Source of the DNA: Mesostigma viride
Taxonomy: Eukaryota; Streptophyta; Mesostigmatophyceae; Mesostigmatales; Mesostigmataceae
Assembly (NCBI GenBank): GCA_009746045.1
Contig: RPFO01000256.1
Coordinates: 952,429 to 1,016,428 of the forward strand
DNA: 64,000 bases
Direction of reading: 5' to 3'
A model generated the notes under the pieces. The model did no database searches. It had not been told where the DNA came from and saw only the letters and a list, made by a program, of their open reading frames with translations. The position numbers and the translations under genes were made by a program. Numbering within the stretch: position 1 is the stretch's first letter; every line of letters starts with the position of its first letter. Of the stretch, positions 22,603 to 32,755 are shown piece by piece.

Positions 22603-23124
22603 GCGGGGGCTGTCGCTGGGGGTACTGCGGGGGGGAAGGCGGCGAAGCCTCCATTGACTGAGCATGAAAGGGAAAAGCTGGATTCCCGCAAGAAGGTTGC
22701 GAAGGATCATATTATTGCTGTTGGCCTGATCATGCTTAAGTCTCCGCCCGATGGCGTCGATTCGGAGGGACCTGCGGGGTCCGAGTTTCGCAAGTACCTG
22801 ACACGACTTGAGGCGGAAGTCGATGCCGATTTCGATACGGAGGTGTTGGGTGTCGCTACCCTTAATAGTGAATTGGCATATGAATTTGTAAATCTGGTGA
22901 GGTCGAAAGCCACCAAGAATTTCAAGTGGCAGCCTAAGGAGTACTCAGAGGCAAAGGTTGAGAAGATCGAGAAATTCATGAAGGTTGATTTTCGTCGTCG
23001 GGCCGCTGAGGGAAAAAGGGCGCTGAATGCGGTGGCAAAGGCCAACAGTAAGAAGAACGCGGAGGCGAAGAAGGCGGAGAAGGAGAAGGCTAAGGAGGCC
23101 AAGAAGCAGCAGAAAACTGGACAG
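22603..23124 (+). CDS. Long gene, exon 6: lysine-rich helical segment
   Basis: The exon is flanked by a textbook acceptor (a T run then GTCATGCAG) and a GTACGA donor. It has 174 codons in phase 0. It starts AGAVAGGTAGGKAAKPPLTE, has a central region with DTEVLGVATLNSELAYEFVN and ends in a Lys/Glu/Ala-rich helix (KKNAEAKKAEKEKAKEAKK). No family was recognised. The intron before it holds a decayed palindrome at 22522 and the intron after it one at 23147. Confidence 0.55.
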
Positions 23125-23313
23125 GTACGATTGTTGTGAAAATTTAGACCTCTCGCTGCGGGTAGACGCTGACTGGCTGCGGGACTTGGTGTTGAGTGTC
23201 AGTAAGGTATTATTCCAACAGAACTTTGTTCGTCCCTGAACAGGATGTCGTGGTCGGCCTAAATATTACTGACTTGAGCAAATCCTGCGGTCCTTTTCGA
23301 TTTTTTACTTCAG

Positions 23314-24481
23314 GATGACGGGGGGGACGAAGACGCCACGGTGGAGAAGAAGTTACCTGGTCATGACGCCGTGTTCGCGCTGGTGAAGGATATGCTCAAG
23401 TACTGCTCGAGTAGGCGGATGGCGGACGTCGATGACCTGCCAAACTGGCCCGAGTTCTCCCCCTTTCTTGAGCTGCTCCGGTCACTCAACAAGCTTTTTA
23501 AGGAGGGGGTGCTCACGAGCAGTGGGAACCCGGACACCGACCCTATCATTGAAAGCTGGAAGCCTTCGAAAAAGGTCGACTCGAACAAGGAGGTCAGGGA
23601 CCAGAACATCCGGAAGGCCAATTCTCTCAGGGAAACGCGTTGGATTCGGCCGGCCGATTTTCAGCAGACCGGATGTTTCAGTATGCGGATCCAGACGGTC
23701 AACGCGCTTATTTTGCCAGAGGCTTTGAGGCAGCGGCGTTTAAACCTTGAAACCATTAAGGAGAACGGCCGCATTCTCCTCAATGCGCGGGACAACGCCT
23801 TGCACTTCAAGGTTGTTGTCCCGGTCTGGCAGTTCCCTTTCCAGGCGCTTGCCGAATCTCAACCTGACCTGTTCGACAAGCAAATCTTGTGCATGCCGGA
23901 TTTCGTCAAGTGGCTGAAGCATTCACCACGGCGCCAAGATTGACGCGGAGGATGTGGGGTCCAGGTACTTCCGGCCCCTTTCGGATACTGAAGTCGACGT
24001 GTGGCTTAACACGGAGTCCACCACCTCTTTCCTCGCGAGAGGACTTGAGTGGCGTACCTACGCCAGGGTGGACGAGGTGGAAGCAGTTTTGCCTCAGGAG
24101 ATCGAGGGCAGTCGGGATGTTTTCAACCTGCTGTGCAATACTGCGATGAAGTCCTACGATCCGAAATTTTTTGAGGAACGGGTACCGGTACCGTATCTGG
24201 TTCTCCGGTACGCGGTGGTGGATGGGAACCACTACTTTAAGGGGTTAAAGTCGTTTCTCAGGGGGCCGGATGGCGGGTGGGGAGAGGTTCGGGCAATGAT
24301 GTGCGAGGGTGGGGCGGAGTCCAATTTCGCAAAGACTCCTAAGGAGGCGGAGCACGCCTTCCAGGACCTGTTGCGGAAATTCCGTGGTGGTTACATGGGT
24401 ACGAACGTCATTCTTCTCAAGGGTGGCGACCTGCTCCCGTCGTGGAGTGAGCTGCGAAATCTACCTAAGGCAAAAGAAGAT
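23314..24481 (+). CDS. Long gene, exon 7: unknown globular domain
   Basis: After a TTTTTTACTTCAG acceptor the exon reads DDGGDEDATVEKKLPGHDAV and stays open to about 23925, where one extra base (in CACCACGG) shifts the frame. It then continues as AKIDAEDVGSRYF to a GTAAGC donor at 24482. This is the least repetitive and most protein-like part of the gene: about 389 codons with balanced composition (for example FQQTGCFSMRIQTVNALILP and YLVLRYAVVDGNHYFKGL). No catalytic motif is obvious. It is the best query for remote-homology searching. The following intron (24482-24736) contains three CTGCAG palindromes. Confidence 0.6.
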
Positions 24482-24736
24482 GTAAGCTATCTATTTTGGC
24501 AGGGTCTAGCTGCGGGTAGACCCTCGGAATTTTCGTGGTTGTTTTTTGTGTGCGCTTCAAGTTTTTTGCGAGGGTCTCGCTGCAGCTAGACCCTCTCCTT
24601 TTTTTTGTTGGAATTTTCGTTGCGTATTGTCGGCCGTTTCTTTTTCGAATTTTGTTAGGGTCTATCCGCAGCTATACCCCTCGCCTTTTATGACTGAGTT
24701 TTGTCGTTGCTCGCTCGATGTTAATTGATGTCGCAG

Positions 24737-27249
24737 GCGGTGCTGACCGGCAAGCTGGAGAAGCTGTTCGACATCGCCAAGGGGGCGAATTCGGAGGACT
24801 TAGCCGTGGCGGATCGTACGCTGGGCCAGGCGTTGCTTGACGTGTGGAACTACAACAAGCTATATCTATACGGCAAAGTCACGCGTGGGAAGGGCCACTA
24901 TATTGCGGATGGCCACTACACCAATCTGCTCACGTACATCCTCCCGGCTATGCGGCAAGCGGGGGGAAGGGAAGGGAATGTGGAGCCGGCAGCGGTGGAT
25001 GTACACGAGGAGGAAGCAGAAGGAAAGAAAAAGCCGGCCCACAGCATTGCTTCAGTGCATTCCGCTTACAGTCGCACGCTGGCCAACACGTTTCTCCGTC
25101 TGACACAGGAGCAGACTGATGATCCTGCCTCAACGAAACCCGCGCCTGAGGAGGTGATGATGCAAAGGTGCAAATTCGCCAATGCAGAGGGGGAGAAGAA
25201 AGGCCAGAAGGTCTCTTGGACTTCTTTCAGGAACTTGGCCAGCCTTCCTATGATGGACGCCGTGATCGATTGCATCATGAGCTGCCAGGTTGGACCGGAA
25301 AAGCTCACCAAGTTGGTGGAGATCGCCAAGGATGTGCTGGAGTGCCTGCGGCTGACCATTTGCGCCAGATTCAAGGAGGATGTGACGCTGGAAGCGCGAT
25401 GCAAGGACGCAAATGGCAAGGAGTTTGTGGCGTCTCATATTTTCGAACTCGTCTTCAATCTCCATCCTCTCGCTCGGCCGGTCGGCAGGAAGGAGATTGT
25501 GGCCAGATACCGGGAATTTTGGGATGTGGCCGTCATCATAACGAGGAACATCGCCTACCTTCTTAAAGCCAAAAAACACGCCGCACATCTGAGGATTCCG
25601 AGAAAGGATATCAGTAATGGCAAGATCGACTTTCAGGAGATTCTGCTAAAAGAGAGCGAGGACAAGACGGTGGGTTTGGCACTTTTTGCTCCGGAAGCGT
25701 TCAGGAAGTACGCTCCAAAACTTGGATTACTCGAAGGGGGGTGAAGGAGGCGGCGATGAAGGGGCCGGTGAAGGGGCTGGAGAAGGGATCGAAGGGGAAG
25801 GGGAAGGGGAAGGAGACGGAGGCGAAGAAGGAGGAGGAGGAGTGGGACGTGAAGTATGAGTGGCAGAGTGTGGACTGGGGCCGTCGCCGGGTCTGGTTTT
25901 GCTGTCAGTTACTAGACGGTGATGATGATGACAAGTCGCTCGTCAAGCAGGTGGCAGGCGAGGTTGCCTCAGCTTCAGCCCGCCCCTTTCCCTTGGGCTA
26001 TAGGTCCCTTCCGTGCCTGAGCCTGCTGAACTTGGCGAACATTTGGGGTGATAAGTGGAGTAACTTTCAGTCCAGGTGGTGGGCGTTCGGTCCTTGCCCG
26101 AAAGCTTCGGACATTCCCCAACCGGGCGGGATGTACGATCATGTGCTGAAGGCTTGCGCCCACGACTTTTTCTCCAGGTTCGAACCGATGGTGATCGTGT
26201 TTGGTACCGAGACGGAGATTAAGGGGTTTCAAGAGATAGTGGAAAGGATCGGGAAAGGGAGTGAATTGTGGGAGCGGCTTGAACAGGGGGAAGGTGATGG
26301 GGGGCCTAGGCTCGGAAGGGCGAAGAAGCGAAAAGCTTCCCACGAAGCTGGGGGATTGTCCGCCGTGGTGGAGAGGGATGACCAACAGTTGTTGGAGGGA
26401 GGGGATGGAGGGGATGGAGGTCCGGCAGGAGGGTCTAACCGCGGAGAGACCCCCGTCGAGGTCAGAACGCAGCAGGCCGAACAGATACGGGGCCTGAAGG
26501 TGATTCGGATCCGCCTGCGGCGAAGAAGCCCGCTTCTCAAGTGACTCGACGGGCAGTCGTGTCACTTGTTGAGGATGATGGAGGTGGGCCTTCCAAGCCT
26601 GCCGCGTCGCAGCCCGTTTTTCAGGTTCCGAAGAAGCAGCTTCGGGTTCCCGCCGACTCTGCCCACCCCGGCGCCTCTGCCCAGTTCTCAGGTACCGAAG
26701 AAGCAGCTTCGGGTTCCCCCGCCGACTCTGGCCATTTCTCAGGTACCGAAGAAGCAGCTTCGTAAGCCAGTTGTGGCAGTGGCTGATTCGGACGACGATG
26801 CTGAGGAGGAGGAGGAGGAGGAGGACGACGATGCTGAGGAGGAGGAGGGGGAGGAGGAGGAGGAGGAGGAGGAGCAGCAGCCGTTGCTACCAAGAAATCC
26901 GCCAAGGGTGGGAAGGCTGCGGAGCACGTTGCTTCCAAGAAATCGGCCAAGGTGGGGAAGCCTCCCAAGCCTGCCCTGCCTCAGAAACGGCGTCGAAAAG
27001 CAGTTGTGCTTTCAGATTCGGACGATGAGGAGGAGAAGGAGGAGGAGGATGGCGGCGGAGAGGAGGAGGACGGGGGAAAGGAGCGCGTTGCTTCCAAGAA
27101 GTTACCCAAGACCGCGAAGACTGCCAAGGTTGCCGAGCCCGCCAAACCCGCCCCGGCGCCTGCCCCCCACCCCCAGACGGGGTCTACCTGCGAGCAGAGG
27201 TCGAAGGAAAAGGCCAAAAAGGGTAAGAAAAAATCTGCGAGTGAATTCT
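24737..27249 (+). CDS. Long gene, exon 8: unknown domain followed by acidic/Lys-rich tail
   Basis: From the acceptor GATGTCGCAG at 24736 the frame encodes AVLTGKLEKLFDIAKGANSE and about 335 ordered-looking residues. It then shifts in the G6 run at 25735-25740 and again near ATACGGGG at about 26490. Adding one G at each place gives a single frame. The second half includes YEWQSVDWGRRRVWF, ANIWGDKWSNFQSRWWAFG and a bipartite-like basic stretch (RAKKRKASHE). Three VPKKQLR repeats follow, then Glu/Asp runs and TKKSAKGGKAAEHVASKKSA, as in many chromatin-associated proteins. One palindrome variant (26431) lies within this coding stretch. Function unknown; a nuclear role is inferred from composition only. 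Confidence 0.5.
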
Positions 27250-27326
27250 GGTATGTAGAGTGTTTTGATTTTTTACGGTTGGCAGTCCGATTTCTACTAA
27301 CTCGATTTTAGTCATGCGTTGATGGC

Positions 27327-27908
27327 ATGATCGGTTTGCTCGCAGGTAATGAGGATGTGGAGCAGTTACTTCGCTTGGCTAATGTGGCGGTGGGCTTCGG
27401 ACCAGCGGCTGTACATGCTGACACTTCCGGACGGGAGGAGCCTAAGGGGGCGGAAGACAGTCAGGCGGGCGATGAGGATGATGACAAGCCCACGTTGGAA
27501 ATGAGACTTATGGACGGGGAAATGGGGTTCGGAGCACCAGAGGCCTTTTGGTGTGATGGGTGGACTGCAGCCATTATGCAAGCAGGGAACAAGGATACGG
27601 CTACGCCAATGTATGCCAAGCTAGAAGACGTCATGCTTTATGGGCAGGTGTCTGGATACGACACCAAGTGGAGGGACGTCGCATTTAAGTTTTTCGCTGA
27701 GGGGGAGAAGGGAGGGAAGTTGAAGAACAAGTTGTGGTGGATGCCGCTGGACTACGCGATGAAGGTGGTAAAGCTGACGGATGGCAAGAGCTGGAAGGAT
27801 GTGGAAGTCTGGGCGCCTGCAAAGGAGATCGATAAGAAGAGGAGGAACTCGAAAACGGAACAGCAGATCGCGGAAGCGAAATTACGGAAGAGGCCCTCGA
27901 AAGTGTGA
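27327..27908 (+). CDS. Long gene, terminal exon
   Basis: This open frame of up to 193 codons ends at the TGA at 27906-27908, about 290 bp before the right terminus of the giant element. It encodes an acidic N-terminus (EDSQAGDEDDDKPTLEMR), a compact centre with several Trp residues (FWCDGWTAAIM and WWMPLDYAMK) and a basic end (KKRRNSKTEQQIAEAKLRKR). The splice connecting it to exon 8 (donor GTATGT at about 27250) is unclear, since no acceptor gives a clean phase. It could also be a separate small gene. Confidence 0.45.
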   Translation: MIGLLAGNEDVEQLLRLANVAVGFGPAAVHADTSGREEPKGAEDSQAGDEDDDKPTLEMRLMDGEMGFGAPEAFWCDGWTAAIMQAGNKDTATPMYAKLEDVMLYGQVSGYDTKWRDVAFKFFAEGEKGGKLKNKLWWMPLDYAMKVVKLTDGKSWKDVEVWAPAKEIDKKRRNSKTEQQIAEAKLRKRPSKV

Positions 27909-28202
27909 GGGAAAGTTAGCACTTGGACATGCGCTGGCAATGCTCGTCCTATGGTTAATACAAAGGTTAGGATGATGTCGAGTCTCTCCACGTAAAATTT
28001 ACATGAATTACTAACTTTCAAGCCTCTCGATGTGGAATGTACGCTCAAATTGACATGAATTAAGCATTATGACACCAAATTAGCTCGAAAATACGCGATC
28101 GGACGCCAAATTCGCGCGAAAAAAAGATATCGGACGATTGAAACTAGCGTTTTTTTCTTGCAAAATGCGCCAAAAATGACCCCATTCCGCGTGGGACCAC
28201 CC
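27909..28202. other. Right subterminal region and terminus of the giant element
   Basis: This non-coding AT-rich stretch contains repeated words such as TGACATGAATTA (twice) and CAAATT...CTCGAAAA/CGCGAAAA. It ends with the right terminal inverted repeat at about 28132-28202. The repeated words may be subterminal transposase-binding sites. Confidence 0.6.
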
Positions 28203-31200
28203 TGTAGCTACACCACCTATGTGCAAGGGCAGAGTGGTCGGGGATGTGTTCCATATTAAGGGACAGCCCTATCTGGCTTTAAAGGACGCATGGTCCAGGT
28301 ACACAGCAATAGAACCTCTCCCTGGTATGGACAAGTCTCAGTTGCATAGAGCTATATTAATAGCACAAGCCAGGTACTACCCAGTAGAAGCACTGCTGTT
28401 AGATCAGCAATTTAGTTGCCTTGCTGGGGCAGAGGGCTGTGAAGCTATAGACCTGGCTGGGCTAGAAGATCATGAGAGACAAGGTATCATTGAGAGGGCA
28501 ATTAGGTCTATCAAAACCTTGGTAGCCAAAGAAGGTGAGAACCTGTTAGCTGACAGTGGGTCATACGCTGATAGGGCACTGTGGGCTACTAAGATATGCC
28601 AGATACTCAATAGACGACCACTCCTGCAGACACCCTATGGTATTATCACACCAGATGGGTTACAGGCTGGGATATACCCACCTGAGGTACTAGCTGTGTA
28701 CAATGCACAGCGTGCCCACGCTGCCAGCAGATTGGCAGCCAAGGATGCCAAGCATCCACGCCCCTCCTTCAAGGAAGGGGACACAGTTCTCTTCTATAAG
28801 GAGTCAGGGCTAGGGAAGGTTGGGACATGGTTAGGCCCAGCCACTATCCTTAAGTTTTCCAGCACAGGCAAGACTGTGCATGTGAAACACAATGACACTG
28901 GGCATGTGCACAAGTGCTCACCTCACAGGATTAAATTGTATTACACTCCACTGTCAGACGTGGCAGAGGAGGAAGAGCTGATGGTCGACAGCTCAGTACA
29001 GTTGCCTGGTATATCTGGAGTACCCAGTGAGTGGTTGTTTGGAACACACACTGGTGAGTGTGATTATTAGCCACAACACATGTGCACCCCAGGTCATCCT
29101 CAGTGAGCCTAGCCAGCCACAGCAGGTTAGACCACCTGTCAACGAGGGCACTAACCAAGAAGGTGGTCAGCAAGACAGCACACCTTCAGCGGTACCAGCT
29201 CAACCCATACCTACCGTGTCCAAACATGGGCTAGCAGAAGCGGTCCGCATACTGCAAGCAGCGCATAGAGCCAAAGCTCACACTGCTGCAGGGTCATGCA
29301 GCCAAAGTGAGTAGGGCAGGTCACAGCGACAACAATCCAGCTCTAGTCGCGGTTGACACCCAAGCTCAGGTTAGCATCATCAGTGCATTGGCTGTACCAC
29401 ACCTAGAGTTAGAGCCTTCCCCTTGGCAACGGGTGGCTGATTTCTCTGGGCAGGCTAGCTTGACTGTTAAAGGTCAGGTTACCTTAAACATTCTTGGTAT
29501 CCCCACACCTTTTCAGGTACTGGAAGGATACACAGGCAATGCTTTGTTGGGTGATCCATTTATTTCTTACCCAGGTGTCACCATCTCTTGTGATAGGCTT
29601 GAGGTACAGGGCCTGGGTGGGGTGTCACTTGATCATTTTCAGGTACCACTCCAGACTTTGGTTGACACACAGCCAGCCACTGTCAAATTTGTTGCACCAA
29701 AGTATGCACCTGGGCACGAGCCACGTGTGGCAGATTTGGTGCACAGTCAGAAACTGCACCCCAAAGCATTTGGATTGGGAAAGTATGATGTTGCAAAAAT
29801 GTCTCCCCTCTCCTATGAGCAGATTGTCCAGGACTGTCAAACTCAGGAAGGTTTCACTAAGTGGGTTGAAGCTTTTAGAAAGGCTATGGATGAATGGGTG
29901 GTTCCAGATCCACGTAGTCCCACCCACACACCTCCAGTCACTCCCTTAGAGCGTAAGCCCAACGGGAGCAAGCACCTAAGACTTAAGTTCGTGTGCAAGC
30001 ACAAGCAAGCAGCAGATGGCTCTGTCATTTTCCATGCTAGGCCTTGTGTGACTGAGTTTATGTACGGGATCCACTGATTTGACAGAGGCAGACCTGTATA
30101 CACCTGGCATTCAGCAAACTTCTCTTAAAATTTTGCTGTCTGTTTTTCTAGGGCACATCAATCAAGGTGATGATTATGTGTGCAAAGCTACTGACATTAA
30201 ACGTGCATTTCTGAAAGGCTCACCTGAAATAGCTGAGCAAGTTTGGCATGGGAAGGTGTATGTGGTCAACACACCTCAGGTGTGGTCTAAGGATATCCCA
30301 CAACCATTTCTGAAAGCCAACATAGGAGTGGAAGGTCTGCAATCTGCTCCTAGAATTTTCAGAATGTCAGCTCAAGCTGTGTTTGAGAAGCTAGGTGCTC
30401 GTTATGATGACATAGACCCTTGCTTCTTTGTTGTACCTCACCCTCATGGCATGATCATGTTTGTGTGGCATGGGGATGATCAGCTTATTGCTGGGCCTAG
30501 GCAGGCTGTGGATGATTTTATTGCCAACGTGTCTAAGTCTTTTGAGATTGGCAAGCAGCTAGAGCTGGGCACCATTGCTATTAAGTTCTGTGGCACAATG
30601 TTGCAGCTTCAGAAGCAAGCAGATCAGTGGGTCTGTGCAATGTACTCTCCATCAGATTACATGCACAGTTGTAAGGAGGTGCTGCAGACTAAAATCAAAC
30701 CTTGTGACTGTCCCACCATTAGGGGCAAGCTGGGGTGGCTGTGTTCTACTTGTGCACCACACTTGGCAGTAGTCAGCACGGTTGATGATGCAGTTCTTAT
30801 GCAGGTAGGCCACAAGGCTATCAACAAGCTCCTGCAGGCTGGTCCGCCCCTTATCTTGCATTCCCTGGAACTCTTTAAGCCCATTCACATTCAGGCTATA
30901 ATGGACAGTTCCATGGAATCACGGCAGATTACTCAACTGCAGGCTAGGGAGGCTGGCTTATTTTTTGTACAAAATGCTGACAAGCCCATGTCACTCATCT
31001 CATGGTATAGCAGGCTACATAGGCGTAAAGCTGTTAGTAGCAATGCTGCTGAGTGCAGGGCAGTTGTGTCAGCTGTGCTACATGCCAGGTATCTCAATCA
31101 TGTCCTGGTTTGGTTACAGAAGCAAGCAGGCAGCCAGGCTGGGGTGGTGGCTCACTTGCACACCGACAGTCAATCTCTCCTCAGTTTCCTTGACAACCCT

Positions 31201-31858
31201 TATGCTGTGCATACTGATTTGGACTGGGTGATCCTGAAACAGGAGTGCACCTACTGGGAGTCTACCAATCATGTGCCGGACAAGGCCAACGCCGCGGATG
31301 CGTTGACCAAGGTGCCCCAGCTAGCACCTGAGCAGTACCAACTGCTCTATCACATGATGAACCCCTACGGCAAGCAGGCCAGCCTGCCCCCGCCGGTAGA
31401 CACCTAGTCCACCCCTCCCCAGGGAGGGTGGCTAGTCTCCCCACCCCTACTATGGGGCAACCCCTGTCAGGGGGTAGGGGTACCCAGACCCGGGCCCAGG
31501 CCACGGGGTGTCTTATCATCAGCACTAGCTCCTGGGGAGGAGCTGAACCTGTATGCCTTGTAAGCCCTGTTTTATGGTGAATAAAATGGAGTCTCTTTGA
31601 CCTCGTCTCTCTCATGGAATTTCGTTAGCTCATCTCTTGGGAGGTGAGCTGTCATATCCTTCACATTGTGTCATTGTGTCAGTCATGGTGACAGTACTTG
31701 TACATGGCATTGTTATGTGGCTGGGTCATGTTCATGGTTACCTTGTACATGTGCATGTGCATGTGCATGTAGCGTGTGACAGTCTTAGTCCTGTGACTGT
31801 GCCTGTTGTGTTTTATGCTGCCATCTGGTCCCAGGACCTGTGGTAGGGTGATGGGCAG
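28203..31858 (+). pseudogene. Copia copy A, integrase core - protease - RT - RNase H (middle piece)
   Basis: This piece resumes copy A after the giant insertion and is almost identical to 43436-47066. Integrase core, aspartic protease (VDTQAQVSII), RT (ATDIKRAFLKG and WHGDDQLIAG) and RNase H (MDSSMESRQ, HTDSQSLL) are all present, ending at a TAG at 31405-31407. Three short insertions relative to copy B break the frame: a 3-bp insertion creating a TAG at about 29068, a 4-bp insertion at about 29297 and a 4-bp net insertion at about 30061. The ORF therefore survives as 28219-29070, 29307-30077 and 30079-31407. The 3' non-coding part continues to 31858, where the CACTA-ended element interrupts it. 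Confidence 0.88.
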
Positions 31859-32115
31859 CACTATACTATAAACTTACGGCCCGTACACGTATACGGGCCC
31901 CGTATACGGCCCGTAAACGTATACGGGCTCCGTATACGGTACGTAAACTTTACTTCTATTAACCGTGGAACTCCAGGGTAACCAGACTCTTTATTAAAAC
32001 AATGAGTGGAGCACATACAAAAGGCAGGCCACATCCCGGCCGCCGATGCTCATGGGAACACTTATTGCTTGGCAAAGGCTAGCCTTACCCCCAAACACGC
32101 AGGGAGGGTGGGCGG

Positions 32116-32683
32116 GAAAAGAAAAGAGGCCGACCTTAGCTAGGTGGGTTTGTTTTTGTCCTTTTTTGCGTGTCATGCGGCCTTGGCCCGGACGGCATTT
32201 TTTCGCCACGCAAATGTTGCGTCTGAACAAATGACGCAATGTGGCGTTCTAATTGCCGGCAGCTTACGTAAGGCTGCCGGGGCTATTAGGTCACATATTG
32301 CGTGAGAGAAAGAATCTAGATCTAGTTAATCACTACGCCATGAGCCAAGAAACCTAGACAGTGGCAGGTTTATATCTCAACGTAGCTCCTGCCACCTGGC
32401 CAAGAAAAACTGGCCAAAGCTTTGGCCACGACTGATCCGGATCAGGCCGCACCGGCCTCAAAAGGTTGTCACGTGAACCCAATAACCTAGCTATAGCGGC
32501 TACCCTTCCATCTCACTATAAAGAAACTATGTTCAGAGAACCACGATTCTATTAACCGTGGAACTCCAGGGTAACCAGACTCTTTATTAAAACAATGAGT
32601 GGAGCACATACAAAAGGCAGGCCACATCCCGGCCGCCGATGCTCATGGGAACACTTATTGCTTGGCAAAGGCTAGCCTTACCC
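32116..32683 (-). repeat. Split direct repeats A2 and B1 (partners A1 37021-37456 and B2 31955-32090)
   Basis: A2 (32116-32549) repeats A1 with two single-base length differences in A and T runs. B1 (32548-32683) repeats B2 exactly in length (136 bp). The A2/B1 junction reads CCACGATTCTATTAACC, joining the sequences that form the two outer ends of the element, as expected for a circular-junction template. Confidence 0.9.
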
Positions 32684-32755
32684 TTATATCCCTCCCTGGC
32701 GATCCATGCCAGGGGCAAAGAACCTAGCATAATGACAGAGAAATGAACAACCAAA

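Larger units (their letters stand above)
3570..26452. repeat. Dispersed 22-bp palindrome family (GGGTCTCGCTG plus its reverse complement)
   Basis: The consensus is a perfect 22-bp palindrome whose half-site is GGGTCTCGCTG. Half-site variants include GGGTCTAGCTG, GGGTATAGCTG, GGGTCTCTCTG and GGGTCTACCCG, combined freely on the two sides. Approximate starts by eye: 3570, 3641, 3720, 3799, 3886, 4834, 6494, 6588, 6677, 6731, 7131 (decayed), 7530 (half), 11054, 11104, 11211, 11319, 11429, 11496, 12888, 22066, 22522, 23147, 24502, 24572, 24658, 26431. All lie inside the giant element. None was seen in the nested Copia (13064-20883) or elsewhere in the window. All but the 26431 copy fall in predicted introns or intergenic DNA. 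Function unknown. Confidence 0.85.
1068..28202. mobile_element. Giant TIR element (27.1 kb with a nested Copia, about 19.3 kb without)
   Basis: The ends form an inverted repeat. Both begin GGGTGGTCCCACGCGG and stay identical for 24 bp. After a short divergent spacer they share a further stretch containing GCAAGAAAAAAACGCTA and TTTCAATCGTCCGA. A 4-bp TGTA duplication flanks it. Inside are a minus-strand transposase candidate, a small minus-strand gene, a long plus-strand multi-exon gene, inverted minisatellite arrays and about 26 CTGCAG-centred palindromes. A 4-bp duplication occurs in several DNA transposon superfamilies (for example Sola and Ginger); the superfamily was not settled. No DNA polymerase B, packaging ATPase or capsid protein was recognised, so a Maverick/Polinton assignment is not supported. 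Confidence 0.8.

Noticed and set aside
3570-26452. Palindromes as rho-independent-type terminators or restriction artefacts
   Set aside because: They are in eukaryotic introns, lack a following T run, and vary in half-site sequence while keeping position and symmetry.
1068-28202. Maverick/Polinton or integrated giant virus
   Set aside because: No protein-primed polymerase, packaging ATPase, capsid or retroviral-type integrase was recognised, and the duplication is 4 bp rather than the 6 bp typical of Mavericks.
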